A stretch of DNA of 47,964 nt. Origin: JACCZR01 sp035296565 (GTDB taxonomy: Bacteria; Actinomycetota; Thermoleophilia; Solirubrobacterales; Thermoleophilaceae). Numbering within the stretch: position 1 is the first letter of the stretch; each line of letters begins with the position of its first letter. Under the pieces are notes generated by a model that was not told the origin of the DNA, searched no databases, and saw nothing but the letters and a program-made list of their open reading frames with translations. The translations under genes were made by a program, and so were the position numbers. The stretch lies in NCBI GenBank assembly GCA_035296565.1, contig DATHAQ010000056.1, positions 1-47,964 of the forward strand, given 5' to 3'. Of the stretch, positions 8,877 to 16,978 are shown in pieces.

Positions 8877-9987
8877 CCCGACCGTTCGCCTTGGCCTGCT
8901 CGCCGCCTCGATGCGTGCCGGCGGCGCCCGCCTCGGCGTGGGGGAGCTGCTGGCCGCACACCGGGCGCTGCGCGCCGTCGACCCCTCCGACCCCGCCCAG
9001 GCGCGCGACGCCCTGCGGGCCGCGCTGTGCTCGCGGCGCGAGGACCTCGTCCTGTTCGACACCGCCTTCGCGGAGCTGGTCGCCCCGCCGAAGCCCGCGC
9101 CGCCCGGCGCGGAGATGCTCGACGAGCTGGGCCCGCTGGCCCTGCCGCGTGCCGCGGTCCCCGGCGTCGCCGAGCTGCCGCTGGACGCCGAGCTGGACCC
9201 CGTGCCCTCCGCGGCCAGCGAGATCGAGCTGCTGCGCGAGAAGGACTTCGCCGCGTACAGCGACGCCGAGCGCGCCGTGGCCCGCCGCGTGCTGGAGCGC
9301 CTGGCGCGCCATGGCCCCGAGCGGCCCGGCAGGCGCCTGCGCCATGGCCGCCGGCGCGGCTCGCACCCCGACCTGCGCCGGACCGTGCGCGCCTCGCTGC
9401 GCCACGACGGCGAGCCCTTCGAGCGCCACTGGCGCAGCCCACAGGAGCGCCCGCGCCCGCTGGTCCTGATCTGCGACGTGTCGGGCTCGATGGAGCCCTA
9501 CGCCCGCGTCCTGTTGCAGTACCTGCAGGCCTGCGTGGCCGCACGCCGGCGCGCTGAGGCCTTCGTGTTCGGTACCCGCCTCACCCGTGTGACCGGCGAG
9601 CTCAAGGGCCGCGACCCCGACCGGGCGCTCGCGCGCGCCTCGGCCTCGGTGGCCGACTGGTCGGGCGGGACCCGTATCGGCGATGCCTTGGCCGAGCTGA
9701 ACCGCGAGTACGGCCGGCGCGTGGGCCGCGGCGCCGTGGTGGTGGTCTGCTCGGACGGCTGGGACCGCGGCGACCCCGAGCAGCTCGGGGCCGAGATGGC
9801 GCGTCTGCGGCGCTGCGCCCACCGGCTGGTGTGGCTGAACCCGCTCAAGGCAGCGCCGGGCTACGAGCCGCTGGCGCGCGGTATGAACGCGGCCCTGCCG
9901 CACGTCGACCTGTTCATCGCCGGCAACACGCTGGCCTCGCTCGAGCGGTTGGCTGAGCTGATGGAGAGGGGCCTCGAAGCCAGATGA
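8866..9987 (+). CDS. VWA-domain protein, CoxE-like
   Basis: 373 residues. The C-terminal half is a von Willebrand A domain with an intact metal-ion-dependent adhesion site, DVSGSM, with Asp204, Ser206 and Ser208. Further MIDAS parts are the Thr/Gly stretch GGTRIGDAL and the CSDGWDRGD segment. The N-terminal half is helical and charged (RRxRRGSHPDLRRT), as in CoxE proteins. It is expected to partner the MoxR ATPase just upstream in maturing the molybdenum enzyme. GTG start at 8866 within the end of the MoxR gene. Its stop overlaps the start of a possible 21-codon ORF (ATGA at 9984-9987). Confidence 0.88.
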   Translation: MASSPTVRLGLLAASMRAGGARLGVGELLAAHRALRAVDPSDPAQARDALRAALCSRREDLVLFDTAFAELVAPPKPAPPGAEMLDELGPLALPRAAVPGVAELPLDAELDPVPSAASEIELLREKDFAAYSDAERAVARRVLERLARHGPERPGRRLRHGRRRGSHPDLRRTVRASLRHDGEPFERHWRSPQERPRPLVLICDVSGSMEPYARVLLQYLQACVAARRRAEAFVFGTRLTRVTGELKGRDPDRALARASASVADWSGGTRIGDALAELNREYGRRVGRGAVVVVCSDGWDRGDPEQLGAEMARLRRCAHRLVWLNPLKAAPGYEPLARGMNAALPHVDLFIAGNTLASLERLAELMERGLEAR

Positions 9988-10049
9988 CCGACGTCCAGGA
10001 CGAGGGGTCGCAGAAGACCGGCGGGCGGACCCCCGAGGTGGGGGCGTGA
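9984..10049 (+). CDS. Possible 21-residue peptide ORF, doubly coupled
   Basis: A tiny open frame encodes MTDVQDEGSQKTGGRTPEVGA. Its ATG overlaps the stop of the VWA gene (ATGA), and its TGA overlaps the GTG of the MocA-like gene (GTGA). It therefore exactly bridges the gap with coupled starts and stops at both ends. No family is recognised and no hydrophobic or structured part is visible; the composition is polar and charged. It may be a translation-coupling bridge, a real microprotein, or the leftover of a gene such as xdhC/coxF, which commonly occupies this position in cox clusters and is missing here. Chance occurrence cannot be excluded. Confidence 0.3.
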   Translation: MTDVQDEGSQKTGGRTPEVGA

Positions 10050-10615
10050 TAGCGGCCCTCGTCCTGGCCGCCGGCGCCGGCACGCGCTTCGGTGGGCGCA
10101 AGCAGCTGGCCGAGCTCGACGGTCGTCCGCTGCTGGAGCACGCGCTCGCGGCGGTCGCGCAGGCGCCGGTCGACGAGACCGTCGTGGTGCTCGGCGCTGC
10201 GGCCGAGGAGGTCATGGAGCATGTGGACCTCCACGGCGCCCGCCCGGTGGTCTGCGACCGCTGGGAGGAGGGGCTGTCAGCCTCGCTGGCCGCCGGGCTG
10301 GCCGCCCTGGAGGGCGCAGAGGCGGTCGTGGTCTGTCTGGGCGACCAGCCGCGGCTCTCCGTTGAAGCGATCAGCCGGGTGATCGAGGCGCGCGACGGCG
10401 CGCCGGCGACCCGCGCGACCTACGACGGCGAGCCGGGGCACCCGGTGGTCCTCGAGGCAGAGCTGCTGGGGCCACTGCGCCACGTGACCGGCGACCGCGG
10501 CGCGCGCAGCCTGCTGCGCCGGGTCGGTGCGCGGCTGGTGCCATGCGACGACCTGGGAGGGGGCGAGGACGTGGACACGGCGGACGAGCTCGGAAAGCTG
10601 AGGCGGGCGCTGTGA
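10046..10615 (+). CDS. MocA/MobA-like molybdopterin nucleotidyltransferase
   Basis: 189 residues, matching the molybdenum cofactor cytidylyltransferase MocA family (NTP-transferase fold). The nucleotide-binding N-terminus LAAGAGTRFGGRKQL (about 7-21) has the signature loop GxGxRxG..K, and CLGDQPRLS is the metal-binding aspartate segment. Mo hydroxylases of the CoxL family use the cytosine dinucleotide form of the cofactor, so a CTP:molybdopterin transferase belongs functionally in this cluster. GTG start at 10046 with GAGGTGGGGGC just before. Its stop overlaps the coxG start (GTGA). Choice of CTP over GTP is inferred from context. Confidence 0.85.
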   Translation: MIAALVLAAGAGTRFGGRKQLAELDGRPLLEHALAAVAQAPVDETVVVLGAAAEEVMEHVDLHGARPVVCDRWEEGLSASLAAGLAALEGAEAVVVCLGDQPRLSVEAISRVIEARDGAPATRATYDGEPGHPVVLEAELLGPLRHVTGDRGARSLLRRVGARLVPCDDLGGGEDVDTADELGKLRRAL

Positions 10616-11223
10616 AGTTGGAGCAGCACTTCGAGGTGGAGGCCCCGCTCGAGCGGGTCTGGGCGGCGCTCGTCGACGTCGAGCGCGTCGCGCCCTGCCT
10701 ACCGGGCGCAGAGATCACCGAGCAGGGTGACGACGGGGTCTACCGCGGCGACTTCACGGTCAAGCTCGGACCCACCACGGCGGCCTACCGCGGCGAGCTG
10801 TCGCTGGAAGAGGTGGACGAGGCCGCACACCGCGTCGCCATGAAGGCCTCCGGGCAGGACAAGCGCGGCCAGGGCTCGGCGCGGGCCACCATCCTGAGCG
10901 CGCTGCGCGAGGAGGCGGGCAGCACGCATGTGGACGTGGAAACCGACTTCACGATCACGGGCAAGCTCGCGCGCTTCGGGCGCGGGGGGATGATCAAGGA
11001 TGTCTCCAACAGGCTCCTGGGCGACTTCTCGAGCTGCCTGGCCCAGACCATCGAGAGCGAGTCCGCAACGCCGTCCGGCGACCCGCCCGCCGGAGGCCCG
11101 GCGCCGACGCCCACCGAGGCGGTCCGCCCCCCACCGCAGTCCGCGAAGCCCATCAAGGGCTTCTCGCTCTTTCTCAGCGTGTTGAGGGACCGCCTGCGGC
11201 GGCTATTCGGCCGCGGCGAGTAG
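10612..11223 (+). CDS. coxG: CoxG-like SRPBCC protein
   Basis: 203 residues. The first 150 match the CoxG family (SRPBCC/START-like fold): EHFEVEAPLERVW-type start, the CLPGAEI motif, GDFTVKLGP, and the DFTITGKLARFGRGGMI segment. CoxG is reported to help membrane attachment of CO dehydrogenase and, in recent work on mycobacterial CODH/Huc-like systems, to assist quinone delivery. A proline-rich linker (about 155-180) leads to an amphipathic C-terminal tail, KGFSLFLSVLRDRLRRLF, that could touch the membrane. GTG start at 10612 overlaps the MocA-like stop. The 3' end overlaps the convergent ferredoxin reductase gene by 21 bases. Confidence 0.88.
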   Translation: MKLEQHFEVEAPLERVWAALVDVERVAPCLPGAEITEQGDDGVYRGDFTVKLGPTTAAYRGELSLEEVDEAAHRVAMKASGQDKRGQGSARATILSALREEAGSTHVDVETDFTITGKLARFGRGGMIKDVSNRLLGDFSSCLAQTIESESATPSGDPPAGGPAPTPTEAVRPPPQSAKPIKGFSLFLSVLRDRLRRLFGRGE

Positions 11224-12582
11224 CTCCTCGAGGGAGGCCAGCTTGACGCGGGGGCGTTCGCTCTCGCGGCCGCGCTGCTGCTCGAGCTCGTCGATGGCCC
11301 GCCAGCCGTCCACGCTCACCGCGCGCGGCGCCTTCTCGGCCAGCAGGGCGTCGACCTTGTCCGCCCCCGGCTCCGGCGGCCTGGGCAGCGCCCCGGCCTC
11401 GAGGTCCTCCTCCAGACAGCGCACGGTCTCCTGGGCGTCGCGCTTGTTGGTCCCGAGGATCCCGGTGGGACCGCGCTTGATCCAGCCCACCGCGTAGACG
11501 CCGGGGAGCGCCTGGCCGGACTCGACGCTCAGCACGCGCCCGCGCTCGTTGGGCAATACGTAGCGGCGCTCGTCGAAGGGGACGTCGGGCAGGGGCACGG
11601 CCTGGTAGCCCACCGAGCGCAGCACCAGCGAGCACTCCAACAGCTCGGGCTCCTCATCGACCGGGCGCGCGCGCAACGTGCCGTCGTCGGAGCGCTCGAT
11701 GCGGTTGCGGCCGATCTCCACGCCCTCCACCCGTTCCTCCCCGCGGATGGCCACCGGCGAGGAGAGGAAGCGCAGCCGGATGCGCCGGGGGGCGTCGGGC
11801 TGAGGCTCGCGGGCGGCGAACTCGCGCAGGAGCTCGAGGTTCTTGCGGGCGGTGAAGCTCCCCTCGCTGGCCAGCCACTCTTCGGAGACAGGGTCGAGCT
11901 CCACCTCGGCGGGGTCCACCACCAGCTCCACTCCCTCGAGGTGCCCGAGCTCGCGCAGCTCGGCGCTGGTGAAGGCGGCCTGCGCCGGCCCCCTGCGACC
12001 GAGCACGACGACCTCCTCGACGGCGCTCTCGCGCAGCGCCTCCAGCGCGTGGTCCGCGGTGTCGGTGCGGGCCAGCTCCTCGGCGCTGAGCGTCAGCATG
12101 CGCGCGACGTCCGCGGCCACGTTGCCGTTGCCGATGATCACCGCGTGGCGGCCCGAGAGGTCGGGGTCGAGGTCTCGGCGGTCGGGGTGGCCGTTGTACC
12201 AGCCGACAAAGTCCGTCGCGGGCAGACTCCCGGGCAGGTCCTCGCCCGGGATGCCGAGCGACTTGTCGGTCTGGGCGCCCACCGCGTAGACCACGGCGTC
12301 GTAGTGGCGCATCAGGTCACCGTGAGAGACGTCTCTGCCCACCTCCACGTTGCCGAAGAAGCGGCAGCGCGGGCGGCGGAGGACCTGGCGGTCGAAGAGC
12401 TGGTCCAGGCGCTTGATCTCGTGGTGGTCGGGCGCCACCCCGCCGCGCAGGAGCCCCCAGGGGGTCGGCAGGCGCTCGAACAGGTCGATGTCGGGACCGC
12501 CCGTGCCGCTCAGGAGCTGGCTCGCGGCGAAGGCGCCGGCGGGCCCGGCGCCCACGACGGCGACGCGCGGCCGCTCGCTCAC
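11203..12582 (-). CDS. fprA: Ferredoxin/adrenodoxin--NADP+ reductase, FprA-type
   Basis: 459 residues, the length of FprA from Mycobacterium. The FAD-binding GAGPAGAFAA motif is at the N-terminus, and NADP-binding GNGNVAADVARML lies near residue 150. The C-terminal segment GWIKRGPTGILGTNKRDAQETV is characteristic of adrenodoxin-reductase-like enzymes. It moves electrons between NADPH and ferredoxin. GTG at 12582 overlaps the stop of the ferredoxin gene (GTGA), so the electron donor and acceptor are co-translated. A longer in-frame extension exists upstream but is the antisense/shadow of the ferredoxin gene. Convergent with coxG. Confidence 0.92.
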   Translation of the reverse strand: MSERPRVAVVGAGPAGAFAASQLLSGTGGPDIDLFERLPTPWGLLRGGVAPDHHEIKRLDQLFDRQVLRRPRCRFFGNVEVGRDVSHGDLMRHYDAVVYAVGAQTDKSLGIPGEDLPGSLPATDFVGWYNGHPDRRDLDPDLSGRHAVIIGNGNVAADVARMLTLSAEELARTDTADHALEALRESAVEEVVVLGRRGPAQAAFTSAELRELGHLEGVELVVDPAEVELDPVSEEWLASEGSFTARKNLELLREFAAREPQPDAPRRIRLRFLSSPVAIRGEERVEGVEIGRNRIERSDDGTLRARPVDEEPELLECSLVLRSVGYQAVPLPDVPFDERRYVLPNERGRVLSVESGQALPGVYAVGWIKRGPTGILGTNKRDAQETVRCLEEDLEAGALPRPPEPGADKVDALLAEKAPRAVSVDGWRAIDELEQQRGRESERPRVKLASLEELLAAAE

Positions 12583-12848
12583 GAGACGGGCTCCCTCTCG
12601 GCGAAGAACTCGGCGTTGAGGTCGAGCGCGTACTCGTACTTCTCGGGGACCTCGTGGTCGGCGAAGATCGCGTCCACCGGGCACACCTCGACACAGGCGT
12701 CGCAGTCGATGCAGATCTCGGGATCGATATAGAGCTGCTCGGCGGTCTCGAAGTCCAGGTCACCCGGCTTGGGATGGATGCAGTCCACGGGGCAGACCTC
12801 GATGCACACGTCGTCCTTCACGCAGCTGCCGGCGATGACGTAGGTCAT
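12579..12848 (-). CDS. fdxA: 7Fe/8Fe ferredoxin, FdxA-type
   Basis: 89 residues, starting MTYVI. Cluster ligands: Cys9, Cys15, Cys19 and Cys23 in the first motif (CVKDDVCIEVCPVDC), and Cys46, Cys49, Cys52 and Cys56 in the second (CIDCDACVEVCP). The first motif, with its wider first spacing, resembles the [3Fe-4S]-binding motif of FdxA ferredoxins of Actinobacteria. It carries low-potential electrons for the reductase encoded immediately downstream, with which it overlaps by 4 bases. The ATG at 12848 gives the conserved N-terminus. The cluster count (7Fe or 8Fe) cannot be settled from sequence alone. Confidence 0.93.
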   Translation of the reverse strand: MTYVIAGSCVKDDVCIEVCPVDCIHPKPGDLDFETAEQLYIDPEICIDCDACVEVCPVDAIFADHEVPEKYEYALDLNAEFFAEREPVS

Positions 12849-12868
12849 GCCGCGAACTTAGCTACATG

Positions 12869-15001
12869 TCAGGCCCTTGCCGCCGCCGCGCCGCCCTCGC
12901 TGATCCCCAGGCGGGCGTGCAGCCGGCGCAGCGGGCGCGGCGCCCACCAGTTCCAATGGCCCAGCAGTCGCATCAGCGCGGGCACGAGCAGCGCGCGGAC
13001 GATGGTGGCGTCGATCAGCACGGCAAGCGCCGTGCCGAGGCCCACCTGCTTGATGAAGATGATCTCCGAGGTGGCGAAGGCGCCGATGGCCACGCAGAAC
13101 AGGAGCGCGGCCGCTGTCACGATGCGGCCGGTCCGCTGCAGGCCGATGGCCACCGACTCCTCGTCGGAGGCCCCGGCGTCGCGCGCCTCCTTGATGCGCG
13201 ACAGCAGGAACACGCCGTAGTCCGTGGACAGGCCGAAGGCCAGCGCGAAGAGGACGATCGGCTGGGTGCTCTCCAGCGCGCCCTGCGACGTGTAGTCGAG
13301 CACTCCCTCGAGCCGCCCGTCCTGGAAGATCAGCACGAGGATGCCGAAGGCCGCGCTCAGCGTCAGCGCGTTCATGAGCACCGCCTTCAGCGGCAGGACC
13401 ACCGAGCCGGTCATCAGGAACAGCACCAGCAGCGTGGACACCACGACGATCGCCAGCGCGAGCGGCAGGTGGCCGGTGAGGCTCGACTGCAGGTCGACGA
13501 ACTCCGCCGTCACGCCGCCGGCCAGGACCGAGAAGGAGGCGGGCGTGTCGCGTACCTCGCGCACGAGGTCCTGGGTGCGGTCGTCGAGCACCCGGTGCTC
13601 GGACACGACGTTGATCAGGCTGGTGTCGCGGTCCAGACGCTGCGGCGGGTTCACGGCGGCCACGCCGGGAAGCTGGGCCAGCCGCTCGGTGTAGCGCTTC
13701 AGCTGGGGCGCCGTGGCGTTCTGGGCCACCGCGGCAATTGGCGCCGTCTGGGCCGGCGGGAAGTCGCGGTTGATCGCGTCGTCCACCCGCCGTGCCGACG
13801 CCGTCTCGGGCAGGACGCTGGGGTCGACCGAGGTGAACTTGATCCCGATGAAGGGCGCCCCCAGAGCGAGGAGCACCGCGGCGCTGGCCACCGCGGTGCG
13901 GCCCGGGCGGCGCATCACCCCGCGTGAGAGCCGGTACCAGAAGCCCTGCCGGGCGCCGCGCGACTCGCTCTGCCGTGCCCGCTGCAGCCGGCTGGGAGCC
14001 AACGAGTTGACGCGCGGGCCGAGCAGGGCCAGCACGGCGGGCAGGACGGTGAGCGCCACCACCGCCGCGATGATCGAGACCATCATCCCGCCGAGGCCCA
14101 TCGAGTAGAGGAAGCGCTGCGGGAAGACCAACAGCGAGGCCAGCGCCGCGGTGACCGTCATGGAGCTGAAGAGGACCGTCCGGCCCGCCGTGGCCAGCGT
14201 GCGGCGCATCGCCTCGGCGCCGGCGCCGACCTCCTCCAGCTCCTCGCGGTAGCGCGAGACGATGAACAGGCTGTAGTCGATCGCGAGCCCCAGCCCCAGT
14301 CCCGTGACGAGGTTCAGGGCGAACACCGATACCGAGCCGAGCTCGCTGGCCAGGCGCAGCCCGAGGAAGGTGAGCACGATCGAGAGGCCGCCTACCACGA
14401 GCGGAAGCAGCGAGGCGACCAGGCTGCGGAAGAACAGGAACGAGAGCAGGGCGAGGAGGGGGAAGGCCAGCAGCTCGGCGCGCTCGAGGTCCTCCGACAC
14501 CTGCTCGTTGACCTGCGGCTCGGCTACCGACTCGCCGCCCAGCTTCACGCCCGGCGTGCCGGCTAGCGAGCTCTCCAGGCGCTCGGCCACCGCCTCGTCG
14601 TCGGTGTCGTCCCCCGGCTTCAGCGTGACCGCCAGGTAGGTGGACCGGCCGTCGCGCGCCACGAGCGCCCGACCACCCTCGCGGAAGCTCGTGACCTTGC
14701 CCACGGCGCCATCGGCGCGCAGCTTGCGTGCGACCTCGGCGACCTTCCGCTGCCCCTCCGCACCGCGGACGCCCTGAGGGGTCTGGACCAGGGCGACGAC
14801 GTTCACCCCGTTGCGCGTCCCGGCGGCCTCGGCCGCCTGGTCGGCCTTCACGACCTCCGTGCCGGGATCGTCGGCGCCGTAGGGGTCGAGCCGCTGGGCC
14901 ACAGAGCCGCCGAGCGCCATCGCAACGGCGGCGAACGCGACCGCCACGGCGACGACCCACTTGGCGCGCCCGGTGGCGAGGCGCGAAAGGGCGTTGAACA
15001 C
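12869..15001 (-). CDS. MMPL-family RND transporter
   Basis: 710 residues with the MMPL arrangement: an N-terminal TM helix (about 13-33), a large periplasmic loop, a block of about five TM helices, a second loop, and a second TM block. Motifs seen: DYSLFIVSRYREEL and its repeat TDYGVFLLSRIKEARD, both containing the family's proton-relay Asp-Tyr pair. Such proteins export lipids or drugs using the proton gradient. GTG at 15001 was preferred to the frame's upstream extension because it follows the PadR stop by two bases and gives the typical short N-terminus FNALSRLATGR. It is in an operon with, and probably repressed by, the upstream PadR regulator. Confidence 0.9.
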   Translation of the reverse strand: MFNALSRLATGRAKWVVAVAVAFAAVAMALGGSVAQRLDPYGADDPGTEVVKADQAAEAAGTRNGVNVVALVQTPQGVRGAEGQRKVAEVARKLRADGAVGKVTSFREGGRALVARDGRSTYLAVTLKPGDDTDDEAVAERLESSLAGTPGVKLGGESVAEPQVNEQVSEDLERAELLAFPLLALLSFLFFRSLVASLLPLVVGGLSIVLTFLGLRLASELGSVSVFALNLVTGLGLGLAIDYSLFIVSRYREELEEVGAGAEAMRRTLATAGRTVLFSSMTVTAALASLLVFPQRFLYSMGLGGMMVSIIAAVVALTVLPAVLALLGPRVNSLAPSRLQRARQSESRGARQGFWYRLSRGVMRRPGRTAVASAAVLLALGAPFIGIKFTSVDPSVLPETASARRVDDAINRDFPPAQTAPIAAVAQNATAPQLKRYTERLAQLPGVAAVNPPQRLDRDTSLINVVSEHRVLDDRTQDLVREVRDTPASFSVLAGGVTAEFVDLQSSLTGHLPLALAIVVVSTLLVLFLMTGSVVLPLKAVLMNALTLSAAFGILVLIFQDGRLEGVLDYTSQGALESTQPIVLFALAFGLSTDYGVFLLSRIKEARDAGASDEESVAIGLQRTGRIVTAAALLFCVAIGAFATSEIIFIKQVGLGTALAVLIDATIVRALLVPALMRLLGHWNWWAPRPLRRLHARLGISEGGAAAARA

Positions 15002-15003
15002 GG

Positions 15004-15549
15004 CTAGGCCCGCGCGAGCTCTTCGCGGAGCTGTCGCTCGGTCACGGCGCACCACTCGGCGAGCCGCTCCTGGTACTCGATGCCCCAGGCCAGCGTCAGG
15101 CCCGGGAAGCGGTCATCGGCGTCCTCGCCCTCCTTGACGGCCTGGATCTCGCGCAGCTGCCGGGCCACCGCCTCGTGGTGAGCGCGGATGCGGCGCACGA
15201 GCGCGAGCTGCTCGTCGAGCTCGAGCGCGTCGGCGAAGAAGAACTTGAGCACACCCTCGTGACGCAGCTCGGTGTGCAGCTCGTCGGAGGAGTTCAGCCA
15301 GTCGCGCAGGGCCCGGCGGCCCTCGTCGGTGAGCCGGTATGCCTTGCGCCGGCGCCCGTCCTCAGGCTCCTGCACAGCGGCGATGAAGCCGAGGGCCTCG
15401 AGGCGCTTCAGCTCAGGGTAGATCTGCCCATAGCTGGCGGCCCAGAAGAAGCGCGTGGAGACATCCACGAGGGCCTTGATGTCGTAGCCGGTGCTCTTGC
15501 CCAGTCCGAGCATCCCGAGGATGACGTAGGCGGTTTTGCTCAACTCCAC
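15004..15549 (-). CDS. PadR-family transcriptional regulator
   Basis: 181 residues. The winged-helix N-terminus is typical (TAYVILGMLGLGKSTGYDIK, then YGQIYPELKRLEALGFI and AYRLTDEGRRAL), followed by a C-terminal helical PadR_C dimerisation domain. These repressors commonly control a neighbouring efflux pump, which fits the MMPL gene two bases downstream. GTG start at 15549 (MELSKTAY). A perfect 10-bp palindrome lies 10-19 bases upstream of the start and is the best candidate autoregulatory operator. The inducing ligand is unknown. Confidence 0.92.
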   Translation of the reverse strand: MELSKTAYVILGMLGLGKSTGYDIKALVDVSTRFFWAASYGQIYPELKRLEALGFIAAVQEPEDGRRRKAYRLTDEGRRALRDWLNSSDELHTELRHEGVLKFFFADALELDEQLALVRRIRAHHEAVARQLREIQAVKEGEDADDRFPGLTLAWGIEYQERLAEWCAVTERQLREELARA

Positions 15550-15558
15550 GTATCCGCA

Positions 15559-15568
15559 CGATATATCG
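15559..15568. promoter_or_regulatory. Perfect palindrome, candidate PadR operator
   Basis: CGATATATCG is a perfect 10-bp palindrome, AT-rich in a GC-rich context. It is placed 10-19 bases upstream of the padR GTG, where binding would block the promoter or ribosome entry. PadR operators are short AT-rich palindromes in general; specific recognition here is inference. Confidence 0.45.
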
Positions 15569-15663
15569 CGCCGATAGGTCCGTCAAGGGCCTCAGAACCG
15601 AGGCACACCGTCGAGAAAAACCTCAGCCGCCTGAGCGATTTCCCCGACCGGATTGCCGTCCCG

Positions 15664-16281
15664 CTAACCCTGGGTGACTCCGCGCGCCTCGTCGATGAAG
15701 TCGGGGTGCACCGTGTGACCCATGGGGTACTCGCGGTAGAGCACGTCCGCGCCGGCCCCGGTGAGGCGATCCCGGGCGTCGCGGCCCCACTCGACACCGA
15801 TGATGGGGTCCTGGGTGCCGTGGGCGATGGCCACCGGCACGCCCCGGTCCAGCTCCACCTCGAGGCCGTCGGCGGTCGGGATGAAGCTGCTCATCGCCAC
15901 GATTGCCTTGGGTGCGGGCCGGTCCTTCCCGAAGCCCACCGCATAGGACATGACGCCGCCCTGCGAGAAGCCGCCGAGCACCGTCTGCGAGTGGTCGAGG
16001 CCATGCTCGGCCAGCGTCGCGTCCAGCCAGCCCGTGAGCTCGGGGTAGGTGGCCCCGAAGGTCGCCGGGTCGGGGTAGCCGATGCGCGCCACCGCGTACC
16101 AGTGCGCCCCGCCGGGCGGCAGGGACAGTGGGCCGCGAGGTGACAGCCCGAGCAGCCTGCGCTCGGGATCGAACATGTCGAACAGCGGGAACAGGTCGTT
16201 CTCGTCGGTCCCGCGGCCGTGCATCAGCACCAGGGCGCCCTCGGGCTCGCCCGCGGCCGGGCGCTCGCGGTGGCCGATCAC
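15664..16281 (-). CDS. Phospholipase/carboxylesterase, MhqD-like
   Basis: 205 residues of the esterase family that includes YpfH and Bacillus MhqD. The triad is visible: Ser106 in GGFSQGGV, Asp158 in HGTQDPII and His189 in MGHTVHP. An oxyanion segment MHGRGTDENDL lies near residue 20. GTG start at 16281, overlapping the stop of the glyoxalase fragment gene (GTGA), so it is coupled to it. With the divergent MarR regulator and dioxygenase fragment the set resembles the mhqR-mhqO-mhqD quinone/hydroquinone detoxification genes of Bacillus subtilis; that analogy is inference. Confidence 0.85.
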   Translation of the reverse strand: MIGHRERPAAGEPEGALVLMHGRGTDENDLFPLFDMFDPERRLLGLSPRGPLSLPPGGAHWYAVARIGYPDPATFGATYPELTGWLDATLAEHGLDHSQTVLGGFSQGGVMSYAVGFGKDRPAPKAIVAMSSFIPTADGLEVELDRGVPVAIAHGTQDPIIGVEWGRDARDRLTGAGADVLYREYPMGHTVHPDFIDEARGVTQG

Positions 16282-16496
16282 CGGGCGACCTCTCGCGGAC
16301 GCGGGCTCTCGCGCGGGGTCAGCACCGTGCCTGGTGTGCCCCGCTCGTCGGCGTAGTGGAGGTGGTAGGCGTCGGGCTGGCCGAAGTTCACCGTCTTCTT
16401 GATGAAGGGCAGGCCGAGCACGCGAACGTAGAAGTCGAGGTTGCGCTGGGCGTCGGCGGTGCTGGCGGTGATGTGGTGGATCCCTTCAAGGCGCAT
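16278..16496 (-). CDS. Truncated ring-cleaving dioxygenase (MhqO-like), first VOC module only
   Basis: 72 residues. GIHHITASTADAQRNLDFY, then KKTVNFGQPDAYHLHYAD and GTPGTVLT match the first betaalpha module of glyoxalase-fold ring-cleaving dioxygenases, which are normally about 300 residues. After TVLT the sequence departs into PRESPRPREVAR and stops. The ATG at 16496 is preferred over 16511 because GGAGG lies 8 bases before it. The metal ligand His of the first module (GIHHIT) is kept, but the second half of the enzyme is gone, so dioxygenase activity is unlikely. It still couples by overlap to the esterase gene, which may be why the stub survives. Confidence 0.75.
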   Translation of the reverse strand: MRLEGIHHITASTADAQRNLDFYVRVLGLPFIKKTVNFGQPDAYHLHYADERGTPGTVLTPRESPRPREVAR

Positions 16497-16537
16497 CCGG
16501 ATGGCCTCCATGTAGTTGTATGTGCAATCATAACGCG

Positions 16538-16978
16538 ATGAAGCAAGAGCGTCTCAGCGCCGAGGAGCTGGCCGCTTGGCGGGGGTTCCTGCACGTGCAC
16601 TCCGAGCTCACCCAGCGTCTGGATGCCGAGCTGCGAGCCGAGCACGACCTGCCTCTGACCTCCTACGAGGTCCTCCTTTTCCTCAACGACTCCCCCGACG
16701 GCGCCCTGCGCATGTCCGAGCTGGCCGACCGCGTGCTGCTCAGCCGCAGCGGGCTGTCGCGCCTAGTGGACCGGCTGCAGAAGCGGGGACTCGTTGCCCG
16801 GGTGGACTCACCCGAGGACGGCCGCGGCTGCCTCGCGGTGATCACCGGTGCCGGCCGCGGGCTGTTCGCCGACGCGCGGCACACTCACCTGGCCGGGGTG
16901 CGCCGGCTGTTCCTCGAGCCCTTGTCGGCCGCCCGGCGCCGCGAGCTCGCCGGCGCCTGGGAGGAGCTGTTGAGCTAG
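16538..16978 (+). CDS. MarR-family transcriptional regulator
   Basis: 146 residues. The winged helix is clear: LTSYEVLLFLNDSP, then RMSELADRVLLSRSGLSRLVDRLQKRGLV and the wing RVDSPEDGRGCLAVIT. It is divergent from the dioxygenase-fragment/esterase pair, with only 41 bases between start codons, so it probably represses that promoter and its own. The ATG at 16538 gives the natural N-terminus MKQERLSAEEL; there is no Shine-Dalgarno in front, and it may be leaderless. The 3' end overlaps the convergent MocR gene by 4 bases. An MhqR-like quinone-sensing role is suggested only by the neighbours. Confidence 0.9.
   Translation: MKQERLSAEELAAWRGFLHVHSELTQRLDAELRAEHDLPLTSYEVLLFLNDSPDGALRMSELADRVLLSRSGLSRLVDRLQKRGLVARVDSPEDGRGCLAVITGAGRGLFADARHTHLAGVRRLFLEPLSAARRRELAGAWEELLS

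Noticed and set aside
16500..16540. Perfect MarR operator between the divergent starts
   Set aside because: GTTGTATGTG/CAATCATAAC is only a weak dyad (6 of 10 positions); not strong enough to list as a site.
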